The position numbers and the translations under genes were made by a program. A stretch of 64,000 nucleotides of DNA from contig NZ_JACJTD010000023.1 in NCBI RefSeq assembly GCF_014698505.1, positions 1 to 64,000 on the forward strand, in the 5' to 3' direction. Each line of letters begins with the position of its first letter. Position 1 is the first letter of the stretch. Positions 38,301 to 46,968 of the stretch are shown here, piece by piece. This DNA is from Nostoc foliaceum FACHB-393. GTDB taxonomy: Bacteria > Cyanobacteriota > Cyanobacteriia > Cyanobacteriales > Nostocaceae. The notes below the pieces were generated by a model. That model made no database searches. It had not been told where the DNA came from and saw nothing but the letters and a program-made list of their open reading frames with translations.

Positions 38301-41157
38301 TAAATTTGGTAAACTGGCTCTCAAGCTACTAGAAAATTTTAACATTCCCAAATTAGAAGCTCATGTTTTACAGATATATTACGGAACTATCTGGCACTGG
38401 AAAGAGTATCTCCGAAATACAGCTGTACAAAACAAATTAATACATGGATTTAAGACAGGTATAGATACAGGAGAGAATGAGTGTGCCTCTTATGCAGCCA
38501 TAGATTATTGCTTCATTAAGTTTTTATGCGGACACAGTTTGCAAGAGGTTGATAAAGATTATCAAAAATATTCTGGATTTATCAAAAAAACAAAAATTCT
38601 TTTTTGTATATATTGTATAGAAATATTTCATAAAATAGCACTTAATTTTTTAACATTTAACAATGATTATGGCTTGATAATTGGCAACTCTAAAGAAGAA
38701 GAGGAAGAATCTTTACACGCTTGGATTCAAAACAATTCAAATGAATGGTTAATATTCTTTGTCTATTTGGCCAAGACAATCTATTTTTATTTTTTTAAAA
38801 ATTATAATTATGCTTGTGCTAACGGAATTAATGCAGAGAAATACATAAAAGCCTCTAGCGCGTTTTTAACAGCTCCCCAGCATAATTTATATTCGTCTCT
38901 TTCTTATCTTGCTTATTATAATAATTGCGATGTAAAGCAGCAAAAAAAATTAATTAACCAAGTAGATAAAAATCAAGAGAATATGAAAAGATGGGCTAAC
39001 CACTGCCCGGAAAATTTTCAACACAAATACCATTTAGTCGCAGCTGAAAAAGCACGAGTTTTCAGAAAATATTGGCAAGCAGAATACTTTTATGAACTGG
39101 CTATTCAAGGAGCTAAAAAATATGAATTTATCCAAGAAGAAGCTCTAGCTTACGAACGAGCAGCAGAATTTTATTTCGAACTTGGTAGACAAGAAATTGG
39201 TCAATTATATCTGATAAATGCCCACCATTGTTACACTCACTGGGGAGCTAAAGCCAAAGTCAAGCAATTAGAAGATGAATATCCACAACATTTTATAGGA
39301 ATTACTAACCAAGCAAATACTAAAAGTCTTACCACAAGTATCTCTACTACTGGAAATGATGGAAAAATCCTCGACTTAACAACAGTTATTAAAGCATCTC
39401 AAGCCCTAGCTGGAGAAATTATTTTAAGCAAGTTGCTGGCAAAGTTAATGAAAATTATGATTGAGAATGCAGGTGCTCAAAAAGGCTTTTTACTTCTGCA
39501 TTCTCAAACAGAACCGAGAAAGGATGATAACTGGGTTATTGAGGCGATCGCAGCAGTGGATTCAGATGACATTACCATACTACAATCTATTTCAGTAGAC
39601 TCTGTAGATCCGTCCACCCAGACTCCACTGCTCTCCGCCTCCATCATCAACTATGTTGCCCACACCCAGGAAAATATAGTTCTCAACGATGCCGCCCATG
39701 AGGGACAATTTACCCGTGACCCTTACATCATTAGTACTCAACCCAAATCTATTCTTTGTACTCCCCTGATTAATCAAGGCAAACTGAGCGGCATTTTATA
39801 TTTAGAAAATAACCTGACCACAGGTGCATTTACTCCAGATAGAGTCGAAGTCTTAAAAATTCTTTCTGCTCAAGCTGCTATCTCAATCGAAAACTCCCGT
39901 TTATATGAACAATTAGAAGATTACAACCGCACTTTAGAACAAAAAGTTGAAGAGCGAAATCAAGAACTTTTACAAACACTAGAAAAACTCAAAATTACTC
40001 AAGAAAAACTCAGATTTGAAAACGATTTACTTAAGAGTTCAGAACAACTCTCAACCTATGACTATCAAATTGGGGGGAGTTTGCCAATGGATGCTCCCAC
40101 ATATGTAGTGCGTTCCGCAGACCGTCACCTTTATAAGGCACTGAGGCATAGTGAGTTTTGTTACATACTAAATGCACGACAGATGGGTAAGTCAAGCCTA
40201 ATGGTACGCATGATGCATTATCTTCAACAAGAAGGATTTAGTTGTACGGCAATTGATTTAACTAGGATTGGTAGTGACAACATAACCCCTGCTCAATGGT
40301 ACTTGGGATTAGCAGTGGAATTATGGCAGAATTTTGATTTGTTAGATAAGGTAAATCTTCCAGTTTGGTGGAATGAGTACAAAGATTTATCACCCACCCA
40401 GAGGTTGAGTCAATTTATTGAGAATATTTTACTAAAGCAACTTCAGAGTGAAAAAATTTATATTTTTGTCGATGAAATTGATAGCATCTTGGGCTTAAAT
40501 TTTTCTGTTAATGATTTTTTTGCTTTGATGCGATTTTGTTATAATCAGCGTAGCATCAACCTAGAATATCGGCGTTTAACTTTTGCTTTCTTTGGCGTAG
40601 CAACTCCTTCAGATTTAATCTCAGATTACAAGAGAACACCGTTTAATATTGGTCAGTCAATTCAACTAGAGGGTTTTAAAGAAGATGAAGTCTATCCTTT
40701 AGGTGAAGGATTGAAAGAGAAAGTTAGCGAACCGATCGCAGTTCGCAAAGTAATTAGAGAAGTATTATACTGGACAAATGGCCAACCTTTTCTAACTCAA
40801 AAGCTCTGTCAGCTCATCCGTAACTCTTCATCTGTGATTCCTGCAAACATTGAAGCCGAATGGATTGAAGATTTGGTGCGGACAAATGTCATTAATCATT
40901 GGGAATCCCAAGATGAGCCGGAGCATTTAAAAACTATTCGCGATCGCATTCTCAATAGCCATCTACAAATTAACAAAGTTCTAGAGCTTTATCGACAAAT
41001 TTTACACCAAAAAGAAATACTCTCCGTTGATAGTCCAGAAGAAAAAGAATTGATATTATCAGGGCTAATTATTAAACAACAAGGTTCTTTGAAAGTCCAT
41101 AACCGTATTTACAAATTGATATTCGATCAAAATTGGATTGCTCGGCATATCTCTTAG
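35308..41157 (+). CDS. Ser/Thr kinase-AAA-GAF-AAA multi-domain signalling protein
   Basis: 1949 residues. Kinase domain 1-285 with lysine in PIILKILKEN, catalytic D131 in IHKDINPANIV (HKD rather than HRD) and D150 of the DFG. Then a STAND-type P-loop (AAA_16): Walker A SGYSGIGKSALV (K337), Walker B VIFLDDLQWAD near 460, followed by a long helical/TPR-like region (about 690-1330). GAF about 1367-1534, coiled coil (about 1540-1590), and a final AAA_35-like ATPase with LNARQMGKSSLMVR (K1628) and IYIFVDEIDSI. The usual cyanobacterial HstK type ends in a histidine kinase; here that is replaced by the second ATPase, which resembles the one at 28944-30326. The start is ATG 35308. Low GC and A-rich codons. 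Probably the sensor/controller of this block. Confidence 0.88.
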   Translation: MSNAANIIKYQISEKIYESANSLVYRGFFRSNNQPIILKILKENYPSSSELTRYKQEYEITLSLNGDGIIKAHELQRYKNSLVMLLEDFGGQSLNLLISKYKFKLEEFITIAIKTTESLAAIHTANIIHKDINPANIVYNPETGQVKIIDFGISTRLSQENQTICNINQLEGTLAYIAPEQTGRMNRGIDYRSDFYSLGVTFYEVLTHQLPFVSNDPMELVHCHIAQHPKPPHELIPSIPLTVSNIIIKLLDKIPEERYQSAWGIKADLETCLEQLKTLGQISQFSLGSQDISDKFHIPQKLYGREQEITQLLTTFDRVSQGTTEIILVSGYSGIGKSALVNEIHKPITHRRGYFIHGKFDQLQRDIPYAAITQAFGDLIRQLLSESEITLQTWKQTILEALGNNGQTIIDVIPDLEKIIGKQLPVEQLAATEAQNRFNLFFERFISIFTQKEHPLVIFLDDLQWADLSSLNLIERLITNPDSQYLLIIGTYRDNEVSPTHSLIHTLEQIKKAEATVSQIRLQPLAINHVNQLIADTLNCSIENSKPLAELVSQKTGGNSFFITQLLQTLYKEKLLVFNTPEFPLTKEQSKGKFWQWDIEQIQKLGITDNVVELMTRKIEKLDEATQNVLKLAACIGNKFNLEILSVVNRKSQTVTSQELQPALNEGLIIPLNNEYKVPLIWSQEEMSSDTSEISSAFVPKYPESIPYKFLHDRVQQAAYILIQEEDRKAVHLQIGRLLLKNTHDNELEENIFNIVNQLNEGAELLTEKLEIDELAKLNLEAAKKSKTSTAYEHALKYLETGLSLLASNSWDYQYKLTWELHIETLELLYLTTKFEQFEQLAATLLKKTENLIDKAKINQLRIVYYFTTLNPHKAIDTALKTLLEFDINISIKTSNIQKKIEQQQDFIKSFLQEKNIEDIEDLANLPVMSDQTRIAVTLILQQVSSATLTINFPLAVEIILTQVNLCIKYGNPLQAGYIYSTYGMLLCSIKGEINYGNKFGKLALKLLENFNIPKLEAHVLQIYYGTIWHWKEYLRNTAVQNKLIHGFKTGIDTGENECASYAAIDYCFIKFLCGHSLQEVDKDYQKYSGFIKKTKILFCIYCIEIFHKIALNFLTFNNDYGLIIGNSKEEEEESLHAWIQNNSNEWLIFFVYLAKTIYFYFFKNYNYACANGINAEKYIKASSAFLTAPQHNLYSSLSYLAYYNNCDVKQQKKLINQVDKNQENMKRWANHCPENFQHKYHLVAAEKARVFRKYWQAEYFYELAIQGAKKYEFIQEEALAYERAAEFYFELGRQEIGQLYLINAHHCYTHWGAKAKVKQLEDEYPQHFIGITNQANTKSLTTSISTTGNDGKILDLTTVIKASQALAGEIILSKLLAKLMKIMIENAGAQKGFLLLHSQTEPRKDDNWVIEAIAAVDSDDITILQSISVDSVDPSTQTPLLSASIINYVAHTQENIVLNDAAHEGQFTRDPYIISTQPKSILCTPLINQGKLSGILYLENNLTTGAFTPDRVEVLKILSAQAAISIENSRLYEQLEDYNRTLEQKVEERNQELLQTLEKLKITQEKLRFENDLLKSSEQLSTYDYQIGGSLPMDAPTYVVRSADRHLYKALRHSEFCYILNARQMGKSSLMVRMMHYLQQEGFSCTAIDLTRIGSDNITPAQWYLGLAVELWQNFDLLDKVNLPVWWNEYKDLSPTQRLSQFIENILLKQLQSEKIYIFVDEIDSILGLNFSVNDFFALMRFCYNQRSINLEYRRLTFAFFGVATPSDLISDYKRTPFNIGQSIQLEGFKEDEVYPLGEGLKEKVSEPIAVRKVIREVLYWTNGQPFLTQKLCQLIRNSSSVIPANIEAEWIEDLVRTNVINHWESQDEPEHLKTIRDRILNSHLQINKVLELYRQILHQKEILSVDSPEEKELILSGLIIKQQGSLKVHNRIYKLIFDQNWIARHIS

Positions 41158-41189
41158 TAATGCTCAATCAAAGACCTATATTAACTGTA

Positions 41190-41261
41190 TGGGTCGCCCG
41201 GGATTCGAACCCGGAACTAATCGGTTAAAAGCCGAGTACTCTACCGTTGAGTTAGCGACCC
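41190..41261 (-). tRNA. trnK: tRNA-Lys (anticodon TTT)
   Basis: Minus-strand cloverleaf: acceptor GGGTCGC pairs with GCGACCC, T arm CCGGGTTCGAATCCCGG, anticodon loop CTTTTAA within CGG-CCG stem, D arm ACTC-GAGT. The discriminator base is A (complement of 41190); CCA is not encoded. It lies at the 3' border of the kinase gene, where integrative elements often end, but I see no tRNA-fragment repeat nearby. Confidence 0.95.
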
Positions 41262-41319
41262 TTTCGTTGCATTTCGCAACTTTGCCATCATAGCATATAC
41301 ACCTGATTTGTAAAGGGGT

Positions 41320-42189
41320 TTAGAAAAAATTAGCAGTCAACCTTATAGATGCTGTATGGCTAGCTCCTGGTGCTAACACAGTCAGGTTATCACCAGTATT
41401 CAAAGAGTTACGGGTGGCACTCCAAGGTTCTAGACAGTAGAATTCTTTGCCTTTAACTGTCCAAAATACCAGCCAGGTAGAGAAATCATCATAATCCAAA
41501 GTGAGTTGTAACTTACGGCTGCGATCTGTCGCAGTGGCCGATTGACTCGTTAACTGTCCAAAGGCAAAATCAATTTCATCACGGCTAAAGTCAAAATTGC
41601 CGTCAAAAGAGTGAATTTCCTTAGTTTGATTGTCTTGATACTGCTTAGAGGGAATTTCAAGCTCTAACTGAGTTTTATCACCACACAAAAAGTAGGGATG
41701 GAAACCAGCCGAAAAAGGCATTGGTGTGGATGACAAGTTTTTATACTGCTGGCGAACTTCTAGGGTATTACCTTGAAGTTCGTATGTGAAAACCAGCTGA
41801 AAATCAAAAGGATAAACTGCCTTAGTTTGCTCATTGCTATCAAGAACGACAGTGAGACTAGCTTTATCTTCAGTTTTTTGTTCTGTTGCTTTCCACGGCA
41901 ATTCACGGGCAAAACCGTGTTGCTTGAGAGTATATTGTTGCCCGTTGTGAGTGTAAGTATTATCTGGTAGATTGCCACAAATAGGAAACAAAATTGGATT
42001 CCCGCCTCTGACACTTAAATCAGGATGAGTAAAGCGTTCAGTATCCAGGTAGAAAATTTCTTGCCCTTGAATGCGCCAACGGGTGATGATACCACCGCGT
42101 TCGGGTACCACTTCCAATTGAGAACCAGCGCCTTCGTCAGAAAGAATATAGGTCTTGTACTGTTGCTGTTGAACTGCAATGCTAAACAC
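41320..42189 (-). CDS. aldose 1-epimerase-family protein
   Basis: 289 residues with the galactose-mutarotase-like beta-sandwich. Active-site residues fit: His in LKQHGFARELPW, His in PFSAGFHPYF and Glu in FYCLEPW. These interconvert alpha and beta anomers of hexoses (or hexose-6-phosphates; the YeaD and LacX branches look similar). Start is GTG 42189 (MFSIAVQQQQYKT). Located downstream of pdhA on the same strand with a 100-bp spacer that contains a strong hairpin, so it may be partly co-transcribed. Confidence 0.82.
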   Translation of the reverse strand: MFSIAVQQQQYKTYILSDEGAGSQLEVVPERGGIITRWRIQGQEIFYLDTERFTHPDLSVRGGNPILFPICGNLPDNTYTHNGQQYTLKQHGFARELPWKATEQKTEDKASLTVVLDSNEQTKAVYPFDFQLVFTYELQGNTLEVRQQYKNLSSTPMPFSAGFHPYFLCGDKTQLELEIPSKQYQDNQTKEIHSFDGNFDFSRDEIDFAFGQLTSQSATATDRSRKLQLTLDYDDFSTWLVFWTVKGKEFYCLEPWSATRNSLNTGDNLTVLAPGASHTASIRLTANFF

Positions 42190-42214
42190 AAATTTTAGTC
42201 CTGGGTATAGGGAT

Positions 42215-42290
42215 AGTTAGGAGTTAGAAGTTGTAAGTTACAAGTTAACAATTCCTAACTTCTAACTCCTAACTCCTAACTCCTAACTTT
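42215..42290. repeat. heptanucleotide tandem repeat and 18-bp hairpin after pdhA
   Basis: CTAACTC-type heptamers repeat four to five times (42252-42287). An 18-bp exact inverted repeat (42215-42232 with 42257-42274) folds the tract on itself. Typical STRR of Nostocales; as a hairpin 3' of pdhA (minus strand) it may terminate or stabilise that mRNA. Confidence 0.75.
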
Positions 42291-42291
42291 G

Positions 42292-43326
42292 TTACTCGTC
42301 TTCTGCAAACACGAAACGATATAACTCGCTGGGGTCTGGTTCAGGGCTGCTTTCGGCGAATTTAACCGCTTCGTCGATTACATCCTGAATTTTACGATCA
42401 ATTGCTTTGATTTCTCCCTCATCCGCCAGATTTTGCTCCACCAAATAAGCTGCCAACTTCTTAATTGGGTCACGAGCGAACCAAAATTCTTTCTCAGCTT
42501 TGCTTCGCATTTCATCTGGGTCAGCCAAGGAGTGACCCCGGAAGCGGTAGGTAAGCGCCTCAATTAATGTTGGCCCTTCACCTGCACGAGCACGGGCTAC
42601 AGCTTCTTGGGCCACGGCTCGGACTGCTAGTACATCCATACCATCTACTTCCACGCCCACCATGTTAAATACACTGGCTTTTTTATAAATCTCTGGCTGG
42701 GAAGTGGCTCGTTCGTGAGACATACCAATGGCCCACTTATTATTTTCGACTACAAAAAGAATTGGTAGTTTCCATAGGGCTGCCATATTTAGCGTCTCGA
42801 AAAACTGACCGTTGTTAGCTGCACCGTCGCCAAAAAAGCAAGCTGTAACTTGGTCAGCATTTTTATCTCCCAACACTTCGCGGCGGTATTTGCTTTGAAA
42901 AGCCGCTCCAGCCGCTACAGGAATTCCCTCAGCCACAAAAGCATAGCCACCCAACAAGCGATGTTCCGCAGAAAACATGTGCATGGAACCACCGCGCCCT
43001 TTGCTGCAACCTGTGGCTTTGCCAAATAATTCTGCCATTACCTCTCTTGCTGGTACTCCCGCACTCAAGGCATGAACGTGGTCGCGGTAAGTACTACAAA
43101 CGTAATCTTCACCCGGTCGCATTGACTGCACAACACCACTGCAAACGGCTTCTTGACCATTGTACAAATGGACAAAACCAAACATTTTGCCTCTGTAGTA
43201 CATTTCAGCGCACTTGTCTTCAAACAAGCGCCCTAACACCATATCCTCATACAACCGTAACCCTTCTTCCTTGGTAATGTGCGTAGTAGCAGGATTAAAA
43301 GTGGGTAAAGTACGCTCTTGAACCAT
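42292..43326 (-). CDS. pdhA: pyruvate dehydrogenase E1 component, alpha subunit
   Basis: Thiamine-diphosphate-dependent decarboxylation of pyruvate, feeding acetyl-CoA to lipid synthesis and the cyanobacterial TCA route; partners with PdhB, coded elsewhere. 344 residues, the usual length. TPP motif GDGAANNGQFFETLN followed by ENNKWAIGMS; the phosphorylation-loop region YRFRGHSLADPDEMR; start region YEDMVLGRLFEDKCAEMYYR. ATG 43326. Convergent/divergent neighbours: divergent from ftn2 across a 767-bp gap, upstream of the epimerase gene. Confidence 0.94.
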   Translation of the reverse strand: MVQERTLPTFNPATTHITKEEGLRLYEDMVLGRLFEDKCAEMYYRGKMFGFVHLYNGQEAVCSGVVQSMRPGEDYVCSTYRDHVHALSAGVPAREVMAELFGKATGCSKGRGGSMHMFSAEHRLLGGYAFVAEGIPVAAGAAFQSKYRREVLGDKNADQVTACFFGDGAANNGQFFETLNMAALWKLPILFVVENNKWAIGMSHERATSQPEIYKKASVFNMVGVEVDGMDVLAVRAVAQEAVARARAGEGPTLIEALTYRFRGHSLADPDEMRSKAEKEFWFARDPIKKLAAYLVEQNLADEGEIKAIDRKIQDVIDEAVKFAESSPEPDPSELYRFVFAEDE

Positions 43327-44093
43327 TATTTTTGAGTATCCCTGTTGTACAACTTAAAGTTACGGTCTTAAATAAGTTGGTCTGATAACGCCTCAGCTTT
43401 TAACAGGCTAGCGTTTGCAAGACTCAACAATCAAACTTTATTTATGCACCAAAAAAGGGTCTGAGGGAATAGCTGAATTTTTAATTTTTGATTTTTAACT
43501 TTTCAGCCCATGCCCTGTGAGGATTTGACTCTAACGACAATAGACTTGTCGCTTTGGGTTTTCTCTCTCACTATTCCCCTTCATAGACTAGCAATCAAGA
43601 TAGACTGCTTTCTGCATATCCATTAACAATTTAAAAAAAAGGGCGCAAAAATCTATATACCCAAATAGGTAATTGTAATTAAAGGTTAATTATGATATGA
43701 TTTCGTTCTCCGGTTATCAGGGTCAACTCCCAATAGTGGTATTTTAGTAACCTCCTAGTGGGAAAGTGCCGAAAAAATCAATCATCAATAGATTCTTGCA
43801 ACCACAACAATTATGCCGTGATTAAAAGCGGTAGTTGTGGTTTGTGCTATCGAAGGCTGATAATAGTTGTGTTAAACATAAATACTAAGAATTAAGACAA
43901 AAAATTGAGGCTTTCTAGGCGAAAGCAAAAAATTAGTACTAGAATGTGACTCAAAATTTCGGGAAGTTACAAAACAAGTTGTTGCAATATACACTTGTAG
44001 AGTAAATTCTACACGGCATTTTTATGGCACGGTTTTACAGGCCTGGAAAGCTCTAGGTGAATTATGTTGATCACGGTGCAGGGGAAGTAGGCT
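43327..44093. other. 767-bp divergent gap between pdhA and ftn2
   Basis: No open frame of substance. It holds an interrupted inverted repeat: AACCACAAC (43800-43808) with GTTGTGGTT (43834-43842), with a short inner GCCG/CGGT pairing, which could be a small-RNA or leader structure. It must carry promoters for both genes; ftn2 and pdhA promoters cannot be pinned by eye. Confidence 0.45.
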
Positions 44094-46400
44094 GTGCGAA
44101 TTCCGCTAGATTACTACCGAATTTTAGGACTACCGTTAGCGGCAAGTGATGAACAATTGCGACAGGCATACAGCGATCGCATTGTACAATTGCCCCGACG
44201 TGAGTATTCTCAGGCAGCAATTTCTTCTCGTAAACAACTCATAGAAGAAGCTTACGTGGTTTTATCAGATCCAAAACAACGCAGTACCTACGATCATCTC
44301 TATCTTGCCCACGCCTATGACCCAGATAACCTTGCTGCTGCCGCAGTAGCACTGGAAAATCGTCCAGAAAGCACCAAAAGGGGTATTGACACCCAGAGTC
44401 TGGGCATCGAAATTAGCCAAGACGAATTAGTTGGCGCTTTGTTGATTTTGCAAGAGTTGGGAGAATACGAACTTGTATTGAAACTAGGCCGTCCGTACCT
44501 AGTAAATAAAAATAGTGCTACAAGTGCAAGAAAGGGCAATAATCTAGCAGACGAAGAAATTTATGAAAGCGCTGAACATCCAGATGTTGTTCTGACTGTT
44601 GCCCTTGCTTGTCTAGAATTAGGTCGGGAACAGTGGCAGCAAGGTCACTATGAAAATGCCGCCATATCCCTAGAAACTGGTCAAGAACTGCTAGTACGCG
44701 AAGGCTTGTTTTCTAGTGTACAGGCAGAAATTCAGGCTGATCTTTACAAGTTGCGACCATATCGAATTTTGGAGTTGCTGGCACTACCTCAAGAAAAAAC
44801 TGCCGAACGACAGCAAGGTTTGGAATTATTACAAAACCTCTTAGAAGATCGTGGCGGGATTGATGGCACGAACAATGATGACTCTGGTTTAAACATAGAT
44901 GACTTTCTGCGGTTTATCCAGCAGTTACGCAACCACTTAACAGTCGCAGAGCAGCACAAGTTATTTGAAGCCCAAAGCAAACGCAATTCTGCTGTTGCAA
45001 CTTATTTAGCTGTTTATGCTTTGATAGCGCGGGGATTTGCTCAACGACAACCTGCTTTAATTCGTCAAGCAAGACAAATGCTCATGCGTCTGGGCAAACG
45101 CCAAGATGTACATTTAGAACAGTCTCTATGTGCGTTACTTTTAGGACAAACTGAAGAAGCAACTCGTGTTTTAGAACTTAGTCAGGAATACGAAGCTTTA
45201 GCTTTTATTCGGGAAAAATCTCAAGACTCTCCAGATTTGTTACCGGGGTTGTGTCTCTATGCAGAACAGTGGTTGCAACACGAAGTATTTCCCCATTTTC
45301 GAGATTTAGCAAACCAACAAGCTTTCCTAAAAGATTACTTTGCTAATCAACAGGTGCAAGCTTATTTAGAAGCACTGCCAACTGATGCAGAAACAACTAA
45401 TGAATGGGCTGTAATTAACCCCCAATATTTTCCCCAGACCCAAACAAATAAGCCCCATTTTCACAACAATTCAACTAAAACTTCAGCGCAATTTAATCAC
45501 AGCAGAACCCCTGACCCAGATTTACCAGAAACACCAACAAAAGAAACACCCGAATATTCAAACTTCTCACTACCCATGTGGAATTCATCTGGGAGTGTAA
45601 AATCAGAGGTTCCTACTGCCGAACGGATGAGCAGAGGCACTAATCAGCATTTGAACGGTTCAGCTAAAAGTGCTGCACCCGGTCATAACCAAAAGCGTAG
45701 GCGGAGAAAACCTACTCCATCTGCTAGCCGAGAACGTTTACCAGACAATCGTCCTCATTCTCGTCGTCCTCGGCGGCGGCGAACTTTTGCGAACACCATA
45801 GAAGGAAAAACACGGCTGGTGTGGAGAGTGTTTATTTCTTTGGTGAGTATATTAGTTTTCTGGGTGTTAGCCACAACAACTTTTGGATGGTTAAAAAATC
45901 TGTTTTTTCCTACAAAAGATGTGCGTGGTTCAGAGTTGTTTATACAAATAAATCAACCACCAATACCTATTCCCGATCCAAATAATAACCCACAATCAGC
46001 AGAAGGCCCTTTAACAAGTGCAACGGCAGAGGAAGTTATTCGGACTTGGTTATCTACCAAAGCCGCAGCTTTAGGGCCGAATCATGAAATTAATAATTTA
46101 GAGCAAATTTTAACTGGTTCAGCTTTATCTCAATGGAGGCTGATTGCTCAACAGAATAGGTTAGACAATCGCTACCGCAAGTATGAGCATAGCCTGAAGG
46201 TCGAATCTGTAGAGAGAATTGATTTATTTGCAGATCGTGCCGCAGTGGAAGCTACGGTTAGAGAAGCGACCCAGTTATATGAAAATGGTCAGTTTAAAAA
46301 CTCTTCTAATGATAATTTGCGAGTTCGGTATGATTTGATTCGAGAACGAGGTAAATGGCGTATTCAGAGTACATCTGTTGTGAATCAGATAATCAGATAA
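44094..46400 (+). CDS. ftn2: cell division protein Ftn2/ZipN (ARC6 orthologue)
   Basis: Membrane anchor of the FtsZ ring in cyanobacteria and ancestor of chloroplast ARC6. 768 residues from GTG 44094. N-terminal J-like domain (DYYRILGLPLAASDEQLRQA, to about 65) without the HPD tripeptide, so it should not stimulate DnaK. Then a helical region to about 450, a Pro/Ser/Arg-rich linker ending in a very basic stretch (KRRRRKP, RRPRRRRTF), one membrane helix (about 583-603, VFISLVSILVFWVLATTTFG) and a periplasmic C-terminal IMS/DUF4101 domain (SATAEEVIRTWLSTKAAALG). Typical length and order. PatD, reported to act on FtsZ, is coded in this same window. Confidence 0.92.
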   Translation: MRIPLDYYRILGLPLAASDEQLRQAYSDRIVQLPRREYSQAAISSRKQLIEEAYVVLSDPKQRSTYDHLYLAHAYDPDNLAAAAVALENRPESTKRGIDTQSLGIEISQDELVGALLILQELGEYELVLKLGRPYLVNKNSATSARKGNNLADEEIYESAEHPDVVLTVALACLELGREQWQQGHYENAAISLETGQELLVREGLFSSVQAEIQADLYKLRPYRILELLALPQEKTAERQQGLELLQNLLEDRGGIDGTNNDDSGLNIDDFLRFIQQLRNHLTVAEQHKLFEAQSKRNSAVATYLAVYALIARGFAQRQPALIRQARQMLMRLGKRQDVHLEQSLCALLLGQTEEATRVLELSQEYEALAFIREKSQDSPDLLPGLCLYAEQWLQHEVFPHFRDLANQQAFLKDYFANQQVQAYLEALPTDAETTNEWAVINPQYFPQTQTNKPHFHNNSTKTSAQFNHSRTPDPDLPETPTKETPEYSNFSLPMWNSSGSVKSEVPTAERMSRGTNQHLNGSAKSAAPGHNQKRRRRKPTPSASRERLPDNRPHSRRPRRRRTFANTIEGKTRLVWRVFISLVSILVFWVLATTTFGWLKNLFFPTKDVRGSELFIQINQPPIPIPDPNNNPQSAEGPLTSATAEEVIRTWLSTKAAALGPNHEINNLEQILTGSALSQWRLIAQQNRLDNRYRKYEHSLKVESVERIDLFADRAAVEATVREATQLYENGQFKNSSNDNLRVRYDLIRERGKWRIQSTSVVNQIIR

Positions 46401-46464
46401 ATTGGAATTTTTAGACAATGATCTGCGACAAAGCTTTACTTCAAAGGTGGGCTAAATGTAACTT

Positions 46465-46537
46465 GTAGAGACGCGATAAATCGCGTTTAAAAGGCTGACA
46501 CGTTAGAGAGACGCGATAAATCGCCGTCTCTACAAAG
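46465..46537. repeat. two REP-like elements (GAGACGCGATAAATCGCG type)
   Basis: Two near-copies of GTAGAGACGCGATAAATCGCG and GAGAGACGCGATAAATCGCC about 38 bp apart, similar to those at 7452 and 59303. The second has one extra C that spoils the perfect palindrome. Confidence 0.7.
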
Positions 46538-46698
46538 AATGTACTTGTCAAATATTCCTTGACAGACTACTAACTAATAGTAACAACAGCTACCATCGCA
46601 TCGGCTAGAGGGGGATGGGACGAAGCACACTAAAAATTTATTTTTATAACTGAAAATTTTATTTTATTTATGTGTTAAGTAGCTTTTAGGATGTTATC

Positions 46699-46753
46699 TG
46701 TATAATCTATCATTCAGTCTAAATTATCGCATGTATAATCTATCATTCAGTCT
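46699..46753. repeat. exact 22-bp direct repeat pair
   Basis: The 22 bases TGTATAATCT + ATCATTCAGTCT occur at 46699-46720 and again at 46732-46753, 33 bp apart (three helical turns). The unit contains TATAAT, a -10-like hexamer, so this may be a duplicated promoter segment or paired operator for the ATPase-TPR operon. Confidence 0.7.
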
Positions 46754-46968
46754 TATTGATTATTGACCTATGTTACTGATTGATAGGTTGAAATTTGGGC
46801 ATTAGGGTATCTCTTTTTAAGACATAACATACCACTCACCTAGTAGTTATTTATTAACGGAATTTGAGAAGTTATGTAGGCATACTCTATCCTAGACATT
46901 GCCTGAACTTGTGCTTCAAAAATCATGAGCCATTATATGAATAGTTAGCACGTTTACGGCACTATCCA

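Larger units (their letters stand above)
46401..46968. other. 568-bp gap upstream of the ATPase-TPR pair
   Basis: Contains two REP-like palindromes (46465-46537) and a pair of exact 22-bp direct repeats (46699-46753). The rest is AT-rich without coding potential. The direct repeats lie about 215 bp before the next start codon. Confidence 0.55.

Noticed and set aside
41190..41261. tRNA as integration site of a genomic island covering 22-41 kb
   Set aside because: No integrase gene, no duplicated tRNA end or direct repeat was found at the other boundary.
46699..46753. CRISPR array from the repeated 22-mer
   Set aside because: Only two copies with an 11-bp gap; no spacers of CRISPR length and no cas genes.
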